DNA of 64,000 bases from Phytophthora colocasiae (Eukaryota > Oomycota > Peronosporomycetes > Peronosporales > Peronosporaceae). A program made the position numbers and the translations under genes. The notes under the pieces were generated by a model. It was not told the origin of the DNA. It saw nothing but the letters and a program-made list of their open reading frames with translations, and did not search any database. Positions 52,044 to 61,881 of the stretch are shown here, in pieces. The first letter of the stretch is position 1. Every line of letters starts with the position of its first letter. The stretch covers positions 682,001 through 746,000 of the forward strand of contig JAGKQI010000034.1 of NCBI GenBank assembly GCA_018806915.1. The letters run 5' to 3'.

Positions 52044-52962
52044 ATGGACTCGCCAACGCCCACGTCTCCGTCCGCTACTGCGGACGCGCAAGCCTCACCT
52101 GCTGCCTGCAGCAGGAACAACGACCTCAGCAGTGCCCACTAGCACTGCTGCTTCCAGCGGTCCGACAGAGAAACTCTCTGTCACCAAGTACCATGCTCTC
52201 CATAAGGAGAAGCACGAGAAGAAGAAGAAGTCTTCTTCTCTAGCAGAGATTAAGAATCTTGCTGTCCCTCTCAAAGAACTCTTTGGAGAGGACTACGAAG
52301 ACATCCTCGAGGAGGGGGAGGTTGATGTCAAGGCTCCCGCTCCCGTGTCTTCGGACGAAGACACGTCAGACCCACCCGTGGGATCTCGACGACCTCGTGT
52401 TGAGGCATCGGACGCTTCAAGCTCGAAGCGTCCGCGCAGTGATGACGAAGCGTCCCCCATGTCGAGGGCGCTCACTGCCCCGCGCACTGATACGCCAGTG
52501 CGCACACCATGGATGCCTACTGAGGCAGAGATCCATGACAGGTTCGGTGCTAGTTCACCACCGAACCCGATACTGTTGTACGCATGCAACAGTATCAACG
52601 ACGACGACGTCGCCAGTGAGGTTGCCTTTGAGTCCGAGACTCAAAGACGCGAACCCCTTGAGAGTTCGTTCTCTTATGAGCCACGATCCGCTCAACAATC
52701 CAGCGGATCGCTCCACGCGCGTCGCGCAACGGCAGCGGAGGGGATCGAGTTGCTGCGCTGGAGCAGACACAGAGCGCTGAGATAGCTGCTCTGAAGCAGG
52801 AGGTTCGTGTCCTCCGTGCTGAGGTCTGCGAGGCAGCTCAGACTGCCTCGAACCTCTCGTCCGGTCTTGGGACGAGAGTGAACCGGTTGGTTGACCATAT
52901 CGACGGTCTCGAGAAGGCCTTCCAGGCCTCTCGCACTCCTCAGTCGGACTACCAACCCTAGG
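52044..52962 (+). pseudogene. Antisense ORF of Gypsy B with coiled-coil end
   Basis: On the strand opposite gag-pol, between the LTR and the integrase, lies a frameshifted protein-like sequence. From ATG 52044 it reads MDSPTPTSPSATADAQ; then, in another frame, HALHKEKHEKKKKSSSLAEI, LKELFGEDYEDILEEGEVD and a Ser/Asp/Arg-rich middle. After a further shift a heptad-rich end follows (VAALEQTQSAEIAALKQEV, then VNRLVDHIDGLEKAF, stop at 52962). Its function is unknown; antisense ORFs in this position are known in some plant Gypsy elements. The same DNA is densely tiled with hairpins, e.g. CTTTGAGTC at 52626-52646. Confidence 0.6.
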
Positions 52963-52973
52963 TAGTCTGTGCT

Positions 52974-54244
52974 GCACGTACGGCTTCAACCGCCCGACGT
53001 AGAAGGTCGGGTGGAGCCTCATGCTGGACGGTATGTCCAGCCGGTACGCGTTGCCGTGCCGTTCAAGTACCTTGAACGGCCCAATGAATCTTGAAGCAAG
53101 CTTGCTTGCTCCAAAATCAGACACTGCATGTTTAGGCAGGTGTTTGTGTAGCTAACAAAACTAATGAACCCTTTTCGAATTCATTTGTGTTGCCTCTACC
53201 AACAGTATCAGCGTTCAGCTTCTGTCGATCGACAGAAGCTGCGATAGCATCCTGGACAAACCGTATGACGGCTTGTCTTCGCTGGATAAAGTCTAGCGCA
53301 CCCGAGCTGAATCCTTTCAGCTTGTCGCCCTTGTCAGCAGCAGGCCCTGCCTGCTCGCTATCATCTCTCATGTCTGTGCCCGGCACAGACATCGCGCGCT
53401 CGTTCCTGCTCGAACGAGACGTCGCACGCGTCACCGCAGCTGATAGTGTGCTGCTATCAGTTGCATTCTGCGGTTGTTCGGACGCAATCGTAGATCCTCC
53501 CCCACTTAAGGAGGAAGCTACCCCGCCGAGCATGCTCGGCAATCGTGGATGCCTCATGGCGTTCACGTAGAACGGTGTATGCCCTGTCGAGGCATGCACC
53601 GAGTTGTTGATGGCAAACTCTGCCATCGGCAAGCACTCGCTCCAATGCGGGAACGAGTGAGCGTAGCTCTTCAGCGTGTCACCCAGTACTCGGTTGACAC
53701 GTTCGGTTTGTCCGTCCGTCTGCGAATGATCCGCAGTCGACATTGATAACTGTGAACCAAGAAGTGTAAACACTTCTTGTCAGAACCGCGCTGTGAAGCG
53801 TGGATCACGGTCCGACACAATGTCGAGCAGCATGCCATGATGTTTGAACACCATGTCAACAAACAGTCGCGCAGTCTGCGCGGCTGTTACAGTAGTTGAC
53901 GGCAGCAAGATGAACCATCTTGCTGAATCGGTCCACAAAGACAACGATGCCCGTCCTCCGCTTGCTGTCAGGCGGAAGACCGAAGACAAAGTCCATGGAC
54001 ATGGACTGCCAACACCCGACGGAGTCGGAAGTGATTGAAGAGGAGCCTGCGAGAACTGCGCAGGCTTCACGCGTTGACAAACCTCGCAAGCACGTACGTA
54101 CTTGCGCACCCACTTGTACTGGTGGTGCCAGTAGAAGTCACGCGTGAGAAGAGTGTATGTCTTCTCACGACCCGGATGCCCTGCCGTAGTGGCATCGTGA
54201 TACTCGAACATGATGATCATTCGGAACGGCAATGCGATCCGCAT
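52974..54244 (-). pseudogene. Gypsy B integrase with C-terminal domain
   Basis: Nearly identical to A's integrase, including the TGA after DPRFTARF (at 53780). A small deletion near 53895 and a one-base loss near 54017 shift the frame in the core. After LLATQTPA (stop at 53132) another frame continues with LPKHAVSDFGASKLASRF, IGPFKVLERHGNAYRLDI and SMRLHPTFYVGRLKPYV, the standard C-terminal domain of oomycete Gypsy integrases. So the stop at LATQTPA is a frameshift, present in A as well. The codons beyond YVGRLKPYV overlap the antisense ORF and are probably not part of the protein. Confidence 0.85.
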
Positions 54245-55777
54245 TGACGTCTACTGCACTGTACAACAGTAGGCCTTCGTGTACACGATAGCGGTGTACA
54301 CGAGCTCGAAGATGAGGGGTTAGCTTCCGACGTGCCACGTCGGAAGGTGCTGCGAGGAACTCCAGCAGCCCCTTCGCGTCTGCACCCCTTGCATACGCGT
54401 TCTTCACGTCGTCAATCAACGTTGACGACGGCACACTTGTCCTCACGACGTCAACTGCGTTGGCGTCGGCCACTACATTGAGTCTTCCGGGTTTGTACTC
54501 TACCCGGAAGTTGTACTCCGCGAAGAAGGACAACCATCTCGCCATACGTAGCGAGATGTGCGGCGACTTAATCGCCGTACGCAATGATGCGTGGTCTGTA
54601 TAGACCACGAACGGTCTACTCCCAAGTAGATACACTCGGAACTTTGCGAGTGCATACTTCATGGCAAGGAGCTCCTTGTCATGTACGGGATAGTTACGCT
54701 CAGCTGGCTTCAGCTGACGCGATTGATAGTAGACTACACGATCACGCCCTTCGTGATCGTGTTGCATCAATGCACATCCACGTGGAATGGACGATCTTAG
54801 TCCGCCACGGCCAAGATCGGCGCCTTAGTCAAGCCCTGCTTGACTGCACCGAATGCATCCTCGCACTCGGTCGTCCAAATCCACTCAGCTTCTTTCTTAA
54901 GAAGCTGTGACAACGGGCGAATCTTGCCCGCATAGTTGTCCACGTACTTGCACAAGTACGTGGCAAGCCCAAGGAACTGCCTCAGTTCCTTCACATTGGA
55001 TGGCGTGGGCCATTCATTGATCACTCTGACCTTCTCTGGGCCAGGGCGACCGCCGTCTTTCCCCACGAGACACCCCAGCACGTGTATCTCGCTCGCCCCG
55101 AAGATACACTTATTCAGGTTCGCATAGAGCTTATGTTTCCTCATAAACTCTAGCAGCTTCCGGAGATGCACCTTGTGCGTCTCAATGTCCGTCTTCCCGT
55201 TCACAGCCCGGCTGTGGACGAACACGTCGTCGAAGTAACTCGGTGCGAAGTCGCGCACCGAGCGCAATAGATGTGTCACGCATCTATTGAACGTCGCAGG
55301 GGCGTTCTTAAGCCCCTGTGGCATTACGAGCCACTCCCAAAGCATACCGCTTGGAGTGCTTACCGCTGTGAGAGGGATGTCCCTCTCACGCATGAGGATC
55401 TGATAGAATCCATCACGCAGATCTAGAGCACTGAAGATAGTGCTCAAGGCCATCGAATCGATGATAACATCTTTTCGCGGTATCGGCGTCTGCGCCGGTA
55501 TCGTCGCATCGTTCAACTTGTTGTACGCATAAATGATGCGCCAGCCGCCCTGTGGTTTCTTAACACAGAACGTTGGGGCACTGTGCGGGGACTTTGACTC
55601 CCGCACTTGACCTGCAAGACGACGACTTTCAAAGAAGTCGTCGATCGCTTGTACTTGTTCACGCGGCAGTGGCCACTGCCGTGTAACACAGTACTTCGTG
55701 CCCAGGCACGAGATCAATCTCGTGCTGTACGCCCTTGTCCTTCGGCAGCTCCGAAGGAATCTCGTCCGGGAGTACAT
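54165..55777 (-). pseudogene. Gypsy B reverse transcriptase and RNase H
   Basis: RT (55777-54797) has SALDLRDGFYQI and YFDDVFVHS, where A has YFDDVFGHS; RNase H (54770-54165) has ELLAMKYALAKFR and YTDHASL. A 28-bp deletion at about 54780 removes the first RNase H active-site strand (CDASDFAIG in A). An extra A at 55704 shifts the frame just upstream of TKYCVTRQWPLP; it falls in the loop of a hairpin that stays intact. Confidence 0.85.
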
Positions 55778-57602
55778 CCTTGTACTCCCGCAGAATCTCG
55801 TAATAGGGACTCGACTTCAACGAGTCCCAACTCTGCTCCTCGGAGCGTTGCTTCTTGGTCTTCACACTGAGGGGGTCATCACCCTCAGTGATCCCATCGA
55901 CGACGAGCTGCTTCAGCTCTTCGGCTTCGCGATCCACTCTCTTGATATCCGAGATAATGCAAATTTGTTCGATGCGTCCATCGTACAAGTCTCGCGCGAA
56001 GCGCTTCCAACTCATCGTTGGAAGTGCGGTCAACGCCGACGCACTCGTCGGCGGATTCTCCAACCGCATCCTCTGGTACTGTAACCCAGTACCAGTACGT
56101 GTCAAGACGTTCAACGTCTCGACACTCGGTGCACTGCAGATACACCCGTCTCAGTCCCGGACTGGGACTCGCAAAGCTCTCTGAGCTTGCGCCGCGAAGG
56201 TCTGCCATGGAGCTCAGCTCCAGGCGCTCCACGTCCAAGGCATCCCACCTTGAACAGGACTTTATCGCCATCGTCAGCGGATTCCTTCCGCTGACTCGCA
56301 CTATCAAGCCCTGCTTGAGTGCCGCTCATCGCGTGCAGCGCTGCTGCATGTGAGCACGCAGGTTTTTCTGGTGCTGGACGTTTGCAACCGCCAGCACCTC
56401 CTGCCGCGCAGTCGGTTCCCTGAACCGCTGCGCCTCCATCCGCTCCCGGAGCGGATGAAGCAACCGCATCGTCGACTCCCGGAGCCGACGTGCTCTCGCT
56501 AGCTTCCTGCGCTAGCGAATGTTCGCTTGTACATCGTCAGCTCACAGAGCTGACGCACGATCGCTAGTTCCCGGAACTAGCAGCGAACGTTCGCCTGTAC
56601 ACGCATCATCAGCTCCCGGAGCTGATGCACGATCGCTAGTTCCCAGAACTAGCAGCGACGCGCCAGTGGCGCATCGCGTTTTTGGGAGCTGACGCCCCCA
56701 GAGCTGACACACGTCTTTCGGTTCCCCGAATTTTATTTTCTTCGTCAACTCCCAGAGTTGACGCGACGTCGTCGGCGGGGGCTTGCAGTACCTCCAAGGA
56801 TACCGATAATACCAGTATTTTACCTTCCCTCACGTGAATGCGATTCGCCTGACCATCACTCATGTGACAAACATCATTCAGATGTTTATGCGTCAGGTGA
56901 TTCACATTCATCTGACCATCTCTCATGTGACCGCGACCCTTCGGCTTAGATTTCTGAGTCGACACACATTTTCTCACAACGACTCCCGGAGTCGTTGATG
57001 GTCGCCGGCGGCGATCGGAAGCAGCGGTGGCCGCTGCTGCCTCAACTGGGGGATCACATGCACCGGCCGGTGCATGTGCAGTACTGACAGGGCCATCGCT
57101 CTCTGTTGCGCATGTGTTGTTGAAGCGTACGAGCGTACGCTTCTCCCAGTTGATCACCAGGTCCTAATACCAAGTCGAACTTATCGTCTAGATCCAAGAC
57201 GATAAGGTCTTCTACAAACGTCCTTCGTTTGTAAGAGAAGCGCACACGGACCACGCGCTTCTCAGTCCTCACGGTGGCACCTGTTGCCAACCGCACCTCC
57301 AACACGCCGCGAGGCGTGTCGGCCTCTTCGAAGTCAAGCATTCAAAGACTTCCCTGTCGAACAAAGTTGTTCGACGCGCCCGAGTCCACTAAGGCACGAA
57401 GAGAGTTAACTCTCTTCGACATCACGTTCGGGATGACAAGGCCTGGCTTGTCATCTTGCATCTCGCAGCGATAAACCTTCTCGCTGGGGGCAGCAGCCTT
57501 CAACGTCGCGTGTCCGAGCTCGACACGCGAGACTGCATCACCAGTAGGACGCCCCGCGCCTACTGGTCCTTGGCGTTTTTTTAACGCCCGCCCGCTGTGC
57601 AA
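55778..57602 (-). pseudogene. Gypsy B linker and protease, several frames
   Basis: From 57602 downwards the frames read LRALVDSGASNNFVR (protease active site, about 57390), then RTFVEDLIVLDLDDKFDLVLG; the following GMPWLARHNP seen in A is deleted at about 57160. The stretch 56307-55778 is the RT linker, almost identical to A. A hairpin cluster at 56520-56660 has an extra repeat unit compared with A (two CAGCTC-type and two GCTAGTTC-type stems instead of one each). Confidence 0.8.
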
Positions 57603-57774
57603 TTGCGTGCATAGTGACCGATGTTACTACACTTGTAACATCGAACCTTGCTGTTCCTACGCTGCTGTTGACCAGCAGTCGTAGCACTCGAGAGGTCCAT
57701 AGGCTCTGAACCTCCCGTCTTCACAACAGGACGCGCCGGCTTCGGCGCGTTCGCATGGAGTTTAGCTTGACGAG
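57603..57774 (-). pseudogene. Gypsy B gag zinc-knuckle end
   Basis: Matches A's 50500-50670 region (PEPMDLSS equivalent and a damaged zinc knuckle). In A the first Cys pair is CYLC; here the sequence is altered around 57625. The similarity stops at 57774, the left border of the coiled-coil gene. Confidence 0.75.
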
Positions 57775-59280
57775 CGTGACATGGTGGCTTTTATCTGCTC
57801 CTCGTCAAATGCATCCGACTCGCCGTCCGAGCTAGCCCCTTGATCATCCCTCGCACCAGATCCAGCCGGACCTCCCTCGCCGGAGTCCCGCGATCCCTTG
57901 TGGGGCTTGGTAGCAGCAACGGGGGGGGGGGGGGCTTCGCGGGGGGCGTCGGGTCCAGGATCTCTGTGTTCTCACCCGGCAGAGGCCTCTCAAACGGTTT
58001 GCTCGGAGAATGTACGTTCTTGGGACCGGCCGAGTCTTGATCCTGCTCAGGCTGCTCTTGCGCCGCGTCCCCGAAGTCAAAATCCGGATTGTCGGTCGCG
58101 TGGCTTGCTGTTTCGGAGACAAGGACAGGCGCAGGCTTGGTCGCAGCGGCGGAAGGATACCAATCTGCGAGATTGGTATGACGTGGGACCTTGTGCGGAG
58201 GCTCTTCTGTTGGGGAAGAAGCTCCGCGGCGCCAACGCTTGGTGGAAGAACCTTCTTGGGAAGTGGAAGCCTCAGACTGTGCGTTTGGGCGTTCGACGAA
58301 CTGCGCATATCCATGGAGGCTACCGAAGCCAAATTACGGAGAGCCGGCGTGCGCTCGTCAATCACACTGCGATGCTCTTCTTCCAGGGCGAGGTGTTCCT
58401 GCTCGAGCGCGAGATACTTCGTCTTGAGATCTTGATGGTCGCGGCGAAGACGCTTAGATCTTCTTTGTTGATCACCGTCTGTGCCAGCGACGCAGCCAGT
58501 TGTTCCGATTCACTTTTCAGACGCTGGATCTCGACTCCCTGGCGCCGAATTACTTGATCCTTCCCGGCGAAGACTTGCCTTGCCTGATCGCGTTCGAGGG
58601 TTACTGTGGAGGTCTGCTGCATTGCTTTGTCCAGCTCTTGAGTCGCCCGATCTCGCATCTTGACTGCTTGATTCCGCTGATCAGATACACGATCCAGTTT
58701 CTGGGTCGCTGCTGTGGACGCTGAGTAGCCTCGTCGCGCTCTAGACGGATCCGATCGAGATCCGCACGCATCTTCTTCTGCTCTGACGTCTGGCTTCGGA
58801 TCTTGTCGAGTTCGCGTTTGATTTTCTCCCTGGCTTGGTCTGCTCAATCGCATTGATGTTTCGCCTCCAGCATATCATCTTCGGCCCTCTCGAGACTCTT
58901 TTTGGCGCTCTGACGCCTGAACACGTTCTTTTCAGACCGTCTCGGCTGACGCTCCACCTCCTCGCGGGCGTTGAGGTTCTCTTGCTTCAGACGCGCCAGA
59001 GTTTCGCCGGCCCGGTCGAGTTTCTGGACGGTATGCGTATGAACCCGATGAAGATCTTCACGCCGGCGTTCCGACTTAACGAGAAGGCCTTCCAACTCAA
59101 TGACCCTCTCATTCCGAACATGAAGATCCAGCTTTAGCGATTCAACTGTCTTGACGAGATTATGATGGGGAAGCTACTTAAGCGACTCACGCAGCCGATC
59201 ACGATGGGCCCGGAGATCTTCAAACTTGCGTGCTTGCTGGTCACAGCGGATGGCTGACTCCGCGAGTGTTGCAGGTGATC
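57775..59280 (-). pseudogene. Degenerate coiled-coil gene, probably element-associated
   Basis: The minus strand, in several frames, reads a long coiled coil. From the right: QQARKFEDLRAHRDRLRESL (then TAG), RVIELEGLLVKSERRREDLH, LARLKQENLNAREEVE; after a frameshift NQAVKMRDRATQELDKAMQQ, VIRRQGVEIQRLKSESEQL; then a Pro/Ser-rich part; and at the left an acidic end (GESDAFDEEQIKATMSRS, to 57775). A homopolymer G run (about 57920-57932) disrupts the frame. I do not know the family; long coiled-coil ORFs of this kind accompany retroelements in oomycete genomes, which is my inference. No catalytic domain is visible. Confidence 0.5.
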
Positions 59281-59552
59281 CAATACGATCCCGCAATGAT
59301 TACGGTAAGATGTTTACGCCACCGATGATTAGACGAGTAGGATGATTGGACGAGTACAGAATGTTGGTGATTGGATCCACCAAATGATTGGATGCGGACC
59401 AGGTAGAGAAGACAGTATAAGCTCGTATCAATCAATCACTTCTGAATTTCCATTCTACCCCTCAAGTGACTTCCCTCGCCTCGGCCTCCTCGCCTCAAGC
59501 TTCGGCAGTCCTCCCCTCGCAAGTCAACCTCTGTGACGACCTTCTTCATGTT
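59281..59552 (+). other. Leader region upstream of Copia gag
   Basis: These 272 bp separate the coiled-coil relic from the Copia gag. Short repeats of GATTGGA occur near 59343-59392. It may contain the rest of a Copia LTR and PBS, but neither can be delimited without a second LTR copy. Confidence 0.35.
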
Positions 59553-60345
59553 ATGAGCCCAAGTACCATGTCATCTGTCCAAGATACCAAGATCTCCATC
59601 GACAAGTTCAACGGCGAGAACTACGCCACGTGGAACCGTTACATGCGTGGCGTGTTCCTGACCAAGTCGGTGTGGAATGTGGTGAACCGCGAGACGACGC
59701 CTACGTTCACGGACTCCAGGGCCAAGGACGAGTATGCCAAGTCGAGCAACGTCGCCTTCGGTCTGATGCTCCTCCGCATGGACGCGGACTACCATCATGT
59801 GGTCGACGACTACGAGGAAGCCTGGGTCGCGTGGGCGCGCTTGCGTACCCTTTACGGTGGATCGCAGAAGGCTGGACGCATCTATCTCAAGCGTCAGCTC
59901 TTCAGCATGGAGATGGCAGAAGGCGGAAACATCCTTCACCATTTCAACGAGGTCCTCAACATCAGCGCGAAGCTTAGCAGTATCGGCGCCAAGATGGAGG
60001 ACGAGGATGTGGCGATCTGCTTGCTGCGCAGTCTGCCCAAGAGCTACGAGAACGTCGTGCTCAATATGGAGATGAGCAATGCAGAGCTGCGGACGCAAGA
60101 TGTGGTGATGATGCTCACGAATGAGCATATCAAGCGACAAGGCGAGAAGACTGCGGCGGTGAAAATCGAGGAAGCAGTGAAGGCCTTCAACGCCGAGAGT
60201 CAAACTCGCCGGTGTGACTACTGCGGAAAATTGGGGCACCTGATCGACAAGTGCTGGATCAAGCAGAAAATTGAGGAGCACGACGCGGCCGAGGTGGTCG
60301 CGGTGCCAGCAACGTTGAGTGGTGCGACGATGATGAAGGGAAGAT
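59553..60345 (+). pseudogene. Copia-type gag polyprotein start, truncated by an LTR
   Basis: From ATG 59553 the frame is open for 264 codons. [20 protein letters not shown] is the Copia gag N-terminal motif; [15 protein letters not shown] is the second conserved block; [14 protein letters not shown] is the CCHC zinc knuckle. The protein is then cut: the TAA that ends the frame (60348-60350) belongs to the Gypsy C LTR. Protease, integrase and RT are absent from this window and might lie beyond element C. The DNA lacks the hairpin tiling of the Gypsy elements. Confidence 0.88.
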
Positions 60346-60757
60346 TGTAACGGGGTTACACGGCGCTGCGCGCCTTGGCTACAATAGGTGTGGTATACAC
60401 CATCCAGGTCACAAGTCACAGATCCGTGTACAACACATAGTGTTTCTCACACGTCACACATGTAGCCAGTTGCTGGCTGTTAGCTCAGAGCCACACATTA
60501 CATTTGATTAGGATTTAGTATGTTAGATACTAAATCCGTTACATTCAGGATTAGGGCAATAAAATAAATAAAAATCAGTTTGCATTTTACATAATTAGTG
60601 TTAGTTCCGTTATTATAGGGACAATGATTGTGAGAGTCCCGTATTTAGTGGACTACTTGGTTCTTGTATAGAACCGAAGGCTAGTGCCTTGCAAGCAGAA
60701 CTCTACGAGTCAACCCAACTTCCTCTGTGCCGTGCACACCTACGCAGCCCCGCTGCA
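60346..60757 (+). repeat. 5' LTR of Gypsy C
   Basis: About 412 bp, beginning TGTAACGGGGTTACACG, the same start as the A/B LTR, but otherwise diverged, and ending GCTGCA, two bases before the PBS. It has an AT-rich centre with fewer hairpins. It is inserted in the Copia gag frame; the second LTR is outside the window. Confidence 0.78.
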
Positions 60758-60759
60758 TC

Positions 60760-60776
60760 TGGTAGCACTTGTAGTC
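60760..60776 (+). promoter_or_regulatory. Primer-binding site of Gypsy C
   Basis: TGGTAGCACTTGTAGTC, identical to the A/B PBS except for one T fewer. It follows the LTR by two bases, as in A. Confidence 0.7.
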
Positions 60777-60814
60777 AATCCAACTCCTGAGTTGAAGACT
60801 GTTTCTCTGTGAGA

Positions 60815-61785
60815 ATGGAGCCAGAAGCATACGCTCACTTGACTCCGAGTCAGCGGGACACGCTTAACAAGCTTACGTCCTTGCTGGGCCCTGAAGGTAT
60901 GGCGCACCTTGCGTCTCAAGGGCCGGAGGCCGTCAACGCGCGCCTGGAGGCATTTGCCTCGTACGAGAACGCTCTCGTTGAGCACATTCAGCGGAATGTA
61001 AAAGGAGTTAATCCCTGCCTGAGAGCTAAGCCCGTCACGCTCAGCGTGAAGACCTTTCACGGGCACGAAGGAGAGAACCTCCTATTGTGGACCCGAGAGG
61101 TCGAGATGGCCATGGGGGCCGCTATGCTCCAGTTGGAAGGCCAACGCGTGGCGTTCGCCATCTCTAAGCTCGAAGGTCGAGCACGAGAATGGGCCTTGAC
61201 GTCTGGGACGTCGGTAGAAATGGCCGTCCCCCCTTGGGGTGAGCTTAAGGCCAAACTTACGCAAGGATTTGCTCCACCTAACCAGGCGAATCGCGCGCGG
61301 TCACGCTTCCTCGCTTGCCGACAGGGCAAGAAGGACCTGGTGGACTATGTCCAAGAGCTGCGCACGCTCATTGCCGGCATGGCTGCCGATCCTCTACCTG
61401 AGGTGGTCACTGTGACTATCTTCATGGAAGGTCTGAGAGCTGGCGTGGCCAGGACGGAGGCATTCCGTCAGAATCCTCGCACCTTCGAGGACGCTGTTAG
61501 CGTGGCATTGAATGCTGAACACAACTTTAAGTTGTCGAGGGTCGGTGCTAATAGCACAGGGTCCGGGGACCCGAACCCATGGACCTCAGCTATGCTGAAG
61601 ATGAAGTAGCCGAGCTACGAGCTGCGGTGCAGCGTATGAGCACTCGTCGGTGCTACACGTGTGGTAGTCCCACACACCTGAGGCCCAACTGCCCTCTGCG
61701 CAAAGAGCGCGCCGGCCAGAATGGCCGCAACCCTGTCGCGGGTCCCGCTTTGGGCTCTGCCCAGGGAAACGACGGCTCCCAGTAG
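60815..61785 (+). pseudogene. Gypsy C gag with one frameshift
   Basis: ATG 60815 starts MEPEAYAHLTPSQRDTLNKL. The capsid-like region has LLLWTREVEMAMGAAML, KLEGRAREWAL, FLACRQGKKDLVDYVQELR and FMEGLRAGVAR. At about 61570 the frame shifts by one base: the first frame ends at 61609, and the other continues with PMDLSYAEDEVAELRAA and the zinc knuckle CYTCGSPTHLRPNC, to a stop at 61785. The same PEPMDLS peptide precedes the knuckle in A, so the two parts are one gene. Whether the shift is a lesion or programmed cannot be told. Confidence 0.85.
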
Positions 61786-61881
61786 ACGCGGGGCGGTCTA
61801 CTGGGGAAGAACTGAGTTCTGCAGTGCGTGAGAGGCACTGGGGCTCAGCCCCGAAGAGCTCCGTGCTCTTGAACACGGAAC

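Larger units (their letters stand above)
46200..53125. repeat. Dense tiling of short perfect hairpins across Gypsy A, shared LTR and Gypsy B 3' end
   Basis: By hand I traced about 100 perfect stems of 7-11 bp with short loops, in coding, LTR and antisense-ORF DNA alike. Examples (stem; positions; loop): CAGCTTCTGT 46205-46230, 6; CGTGAGAAGA 47135-47161, 7; CTTCCGACGTG 47316-47338, 1; CCACGTACTTG 47960-47983, 2; AGAGCTTATG 48146-48171, 6; GTGAGAGGG 48388-48409, 4; CGGGAGTACA 48786-48809, 4; CATCCGCTCC 49456-49476, 1; GAAGCGTACG 49996-50017, 2; CTTATCGTCT 50077-50103, 7; GGAGTTTAGC 50654-50682, 9; TGACGTATCG 51962-51985, 4. A 20-nt palindrome is at 49931-49950. Copy B has the same tiling up to 57774. 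Confidence 0.85.
51943..57774 (-). mobile_element. Gypsy retrotransposon copy B, 5' truncated
   Basis: Colinear with A on the minus strand: zinc knuckle (57774-57603), protease (57602 to about 56900), linker, RT (55777-54797), RNase H (54770-54165), integrase (54244 to about 52974), an antisense ORF (52044-52962, plus strand), the PPT and the shared LTR. The 5' half of gag and the 5' LTR are missing; the similarity ends at 57774 inside the gag zinc-knuckle region, next to a coiled-coil gene. B shares A's integrase TGA and both pol frameshifts, and has extra damage, such as a 28-bp deletion at about 54780 and a one-base insertion at 55704. Confidence 0.88.

Noticed and set aside
52293..52980. 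Minus-strand frame beyond the integrase C-terminal domain, ending QQYRVRW like a chromodomain start
   Set aside because: The rest of a chromodomain does not follow, the frame is rich in Arg and Pro as expected for an antisense shadow, and the opposite strand carries the protein-like antisense ORF.
46200..53125. CRISPR-like array or tandem repeat as explanation of the repeated inverted repeats
   Set aside because: The stems differ in sequence from one to the next and are not evenly spaced; only their self-complementarity recurs.
46200..53125. Microhairpins as Dicer substrates or microRNA precursors
   Set aside because: Stems of 7-11 bp are far too short for Dicer; a role in small-RNA production would need longer duplexes.
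59571..60419. Minus-strand 282-codon frame across the Copia gag
   Set aside because: It lies exactly opposite a gag with family motifs and a zinc knuckle; long antisense frames are common in GC-rich codon usage.
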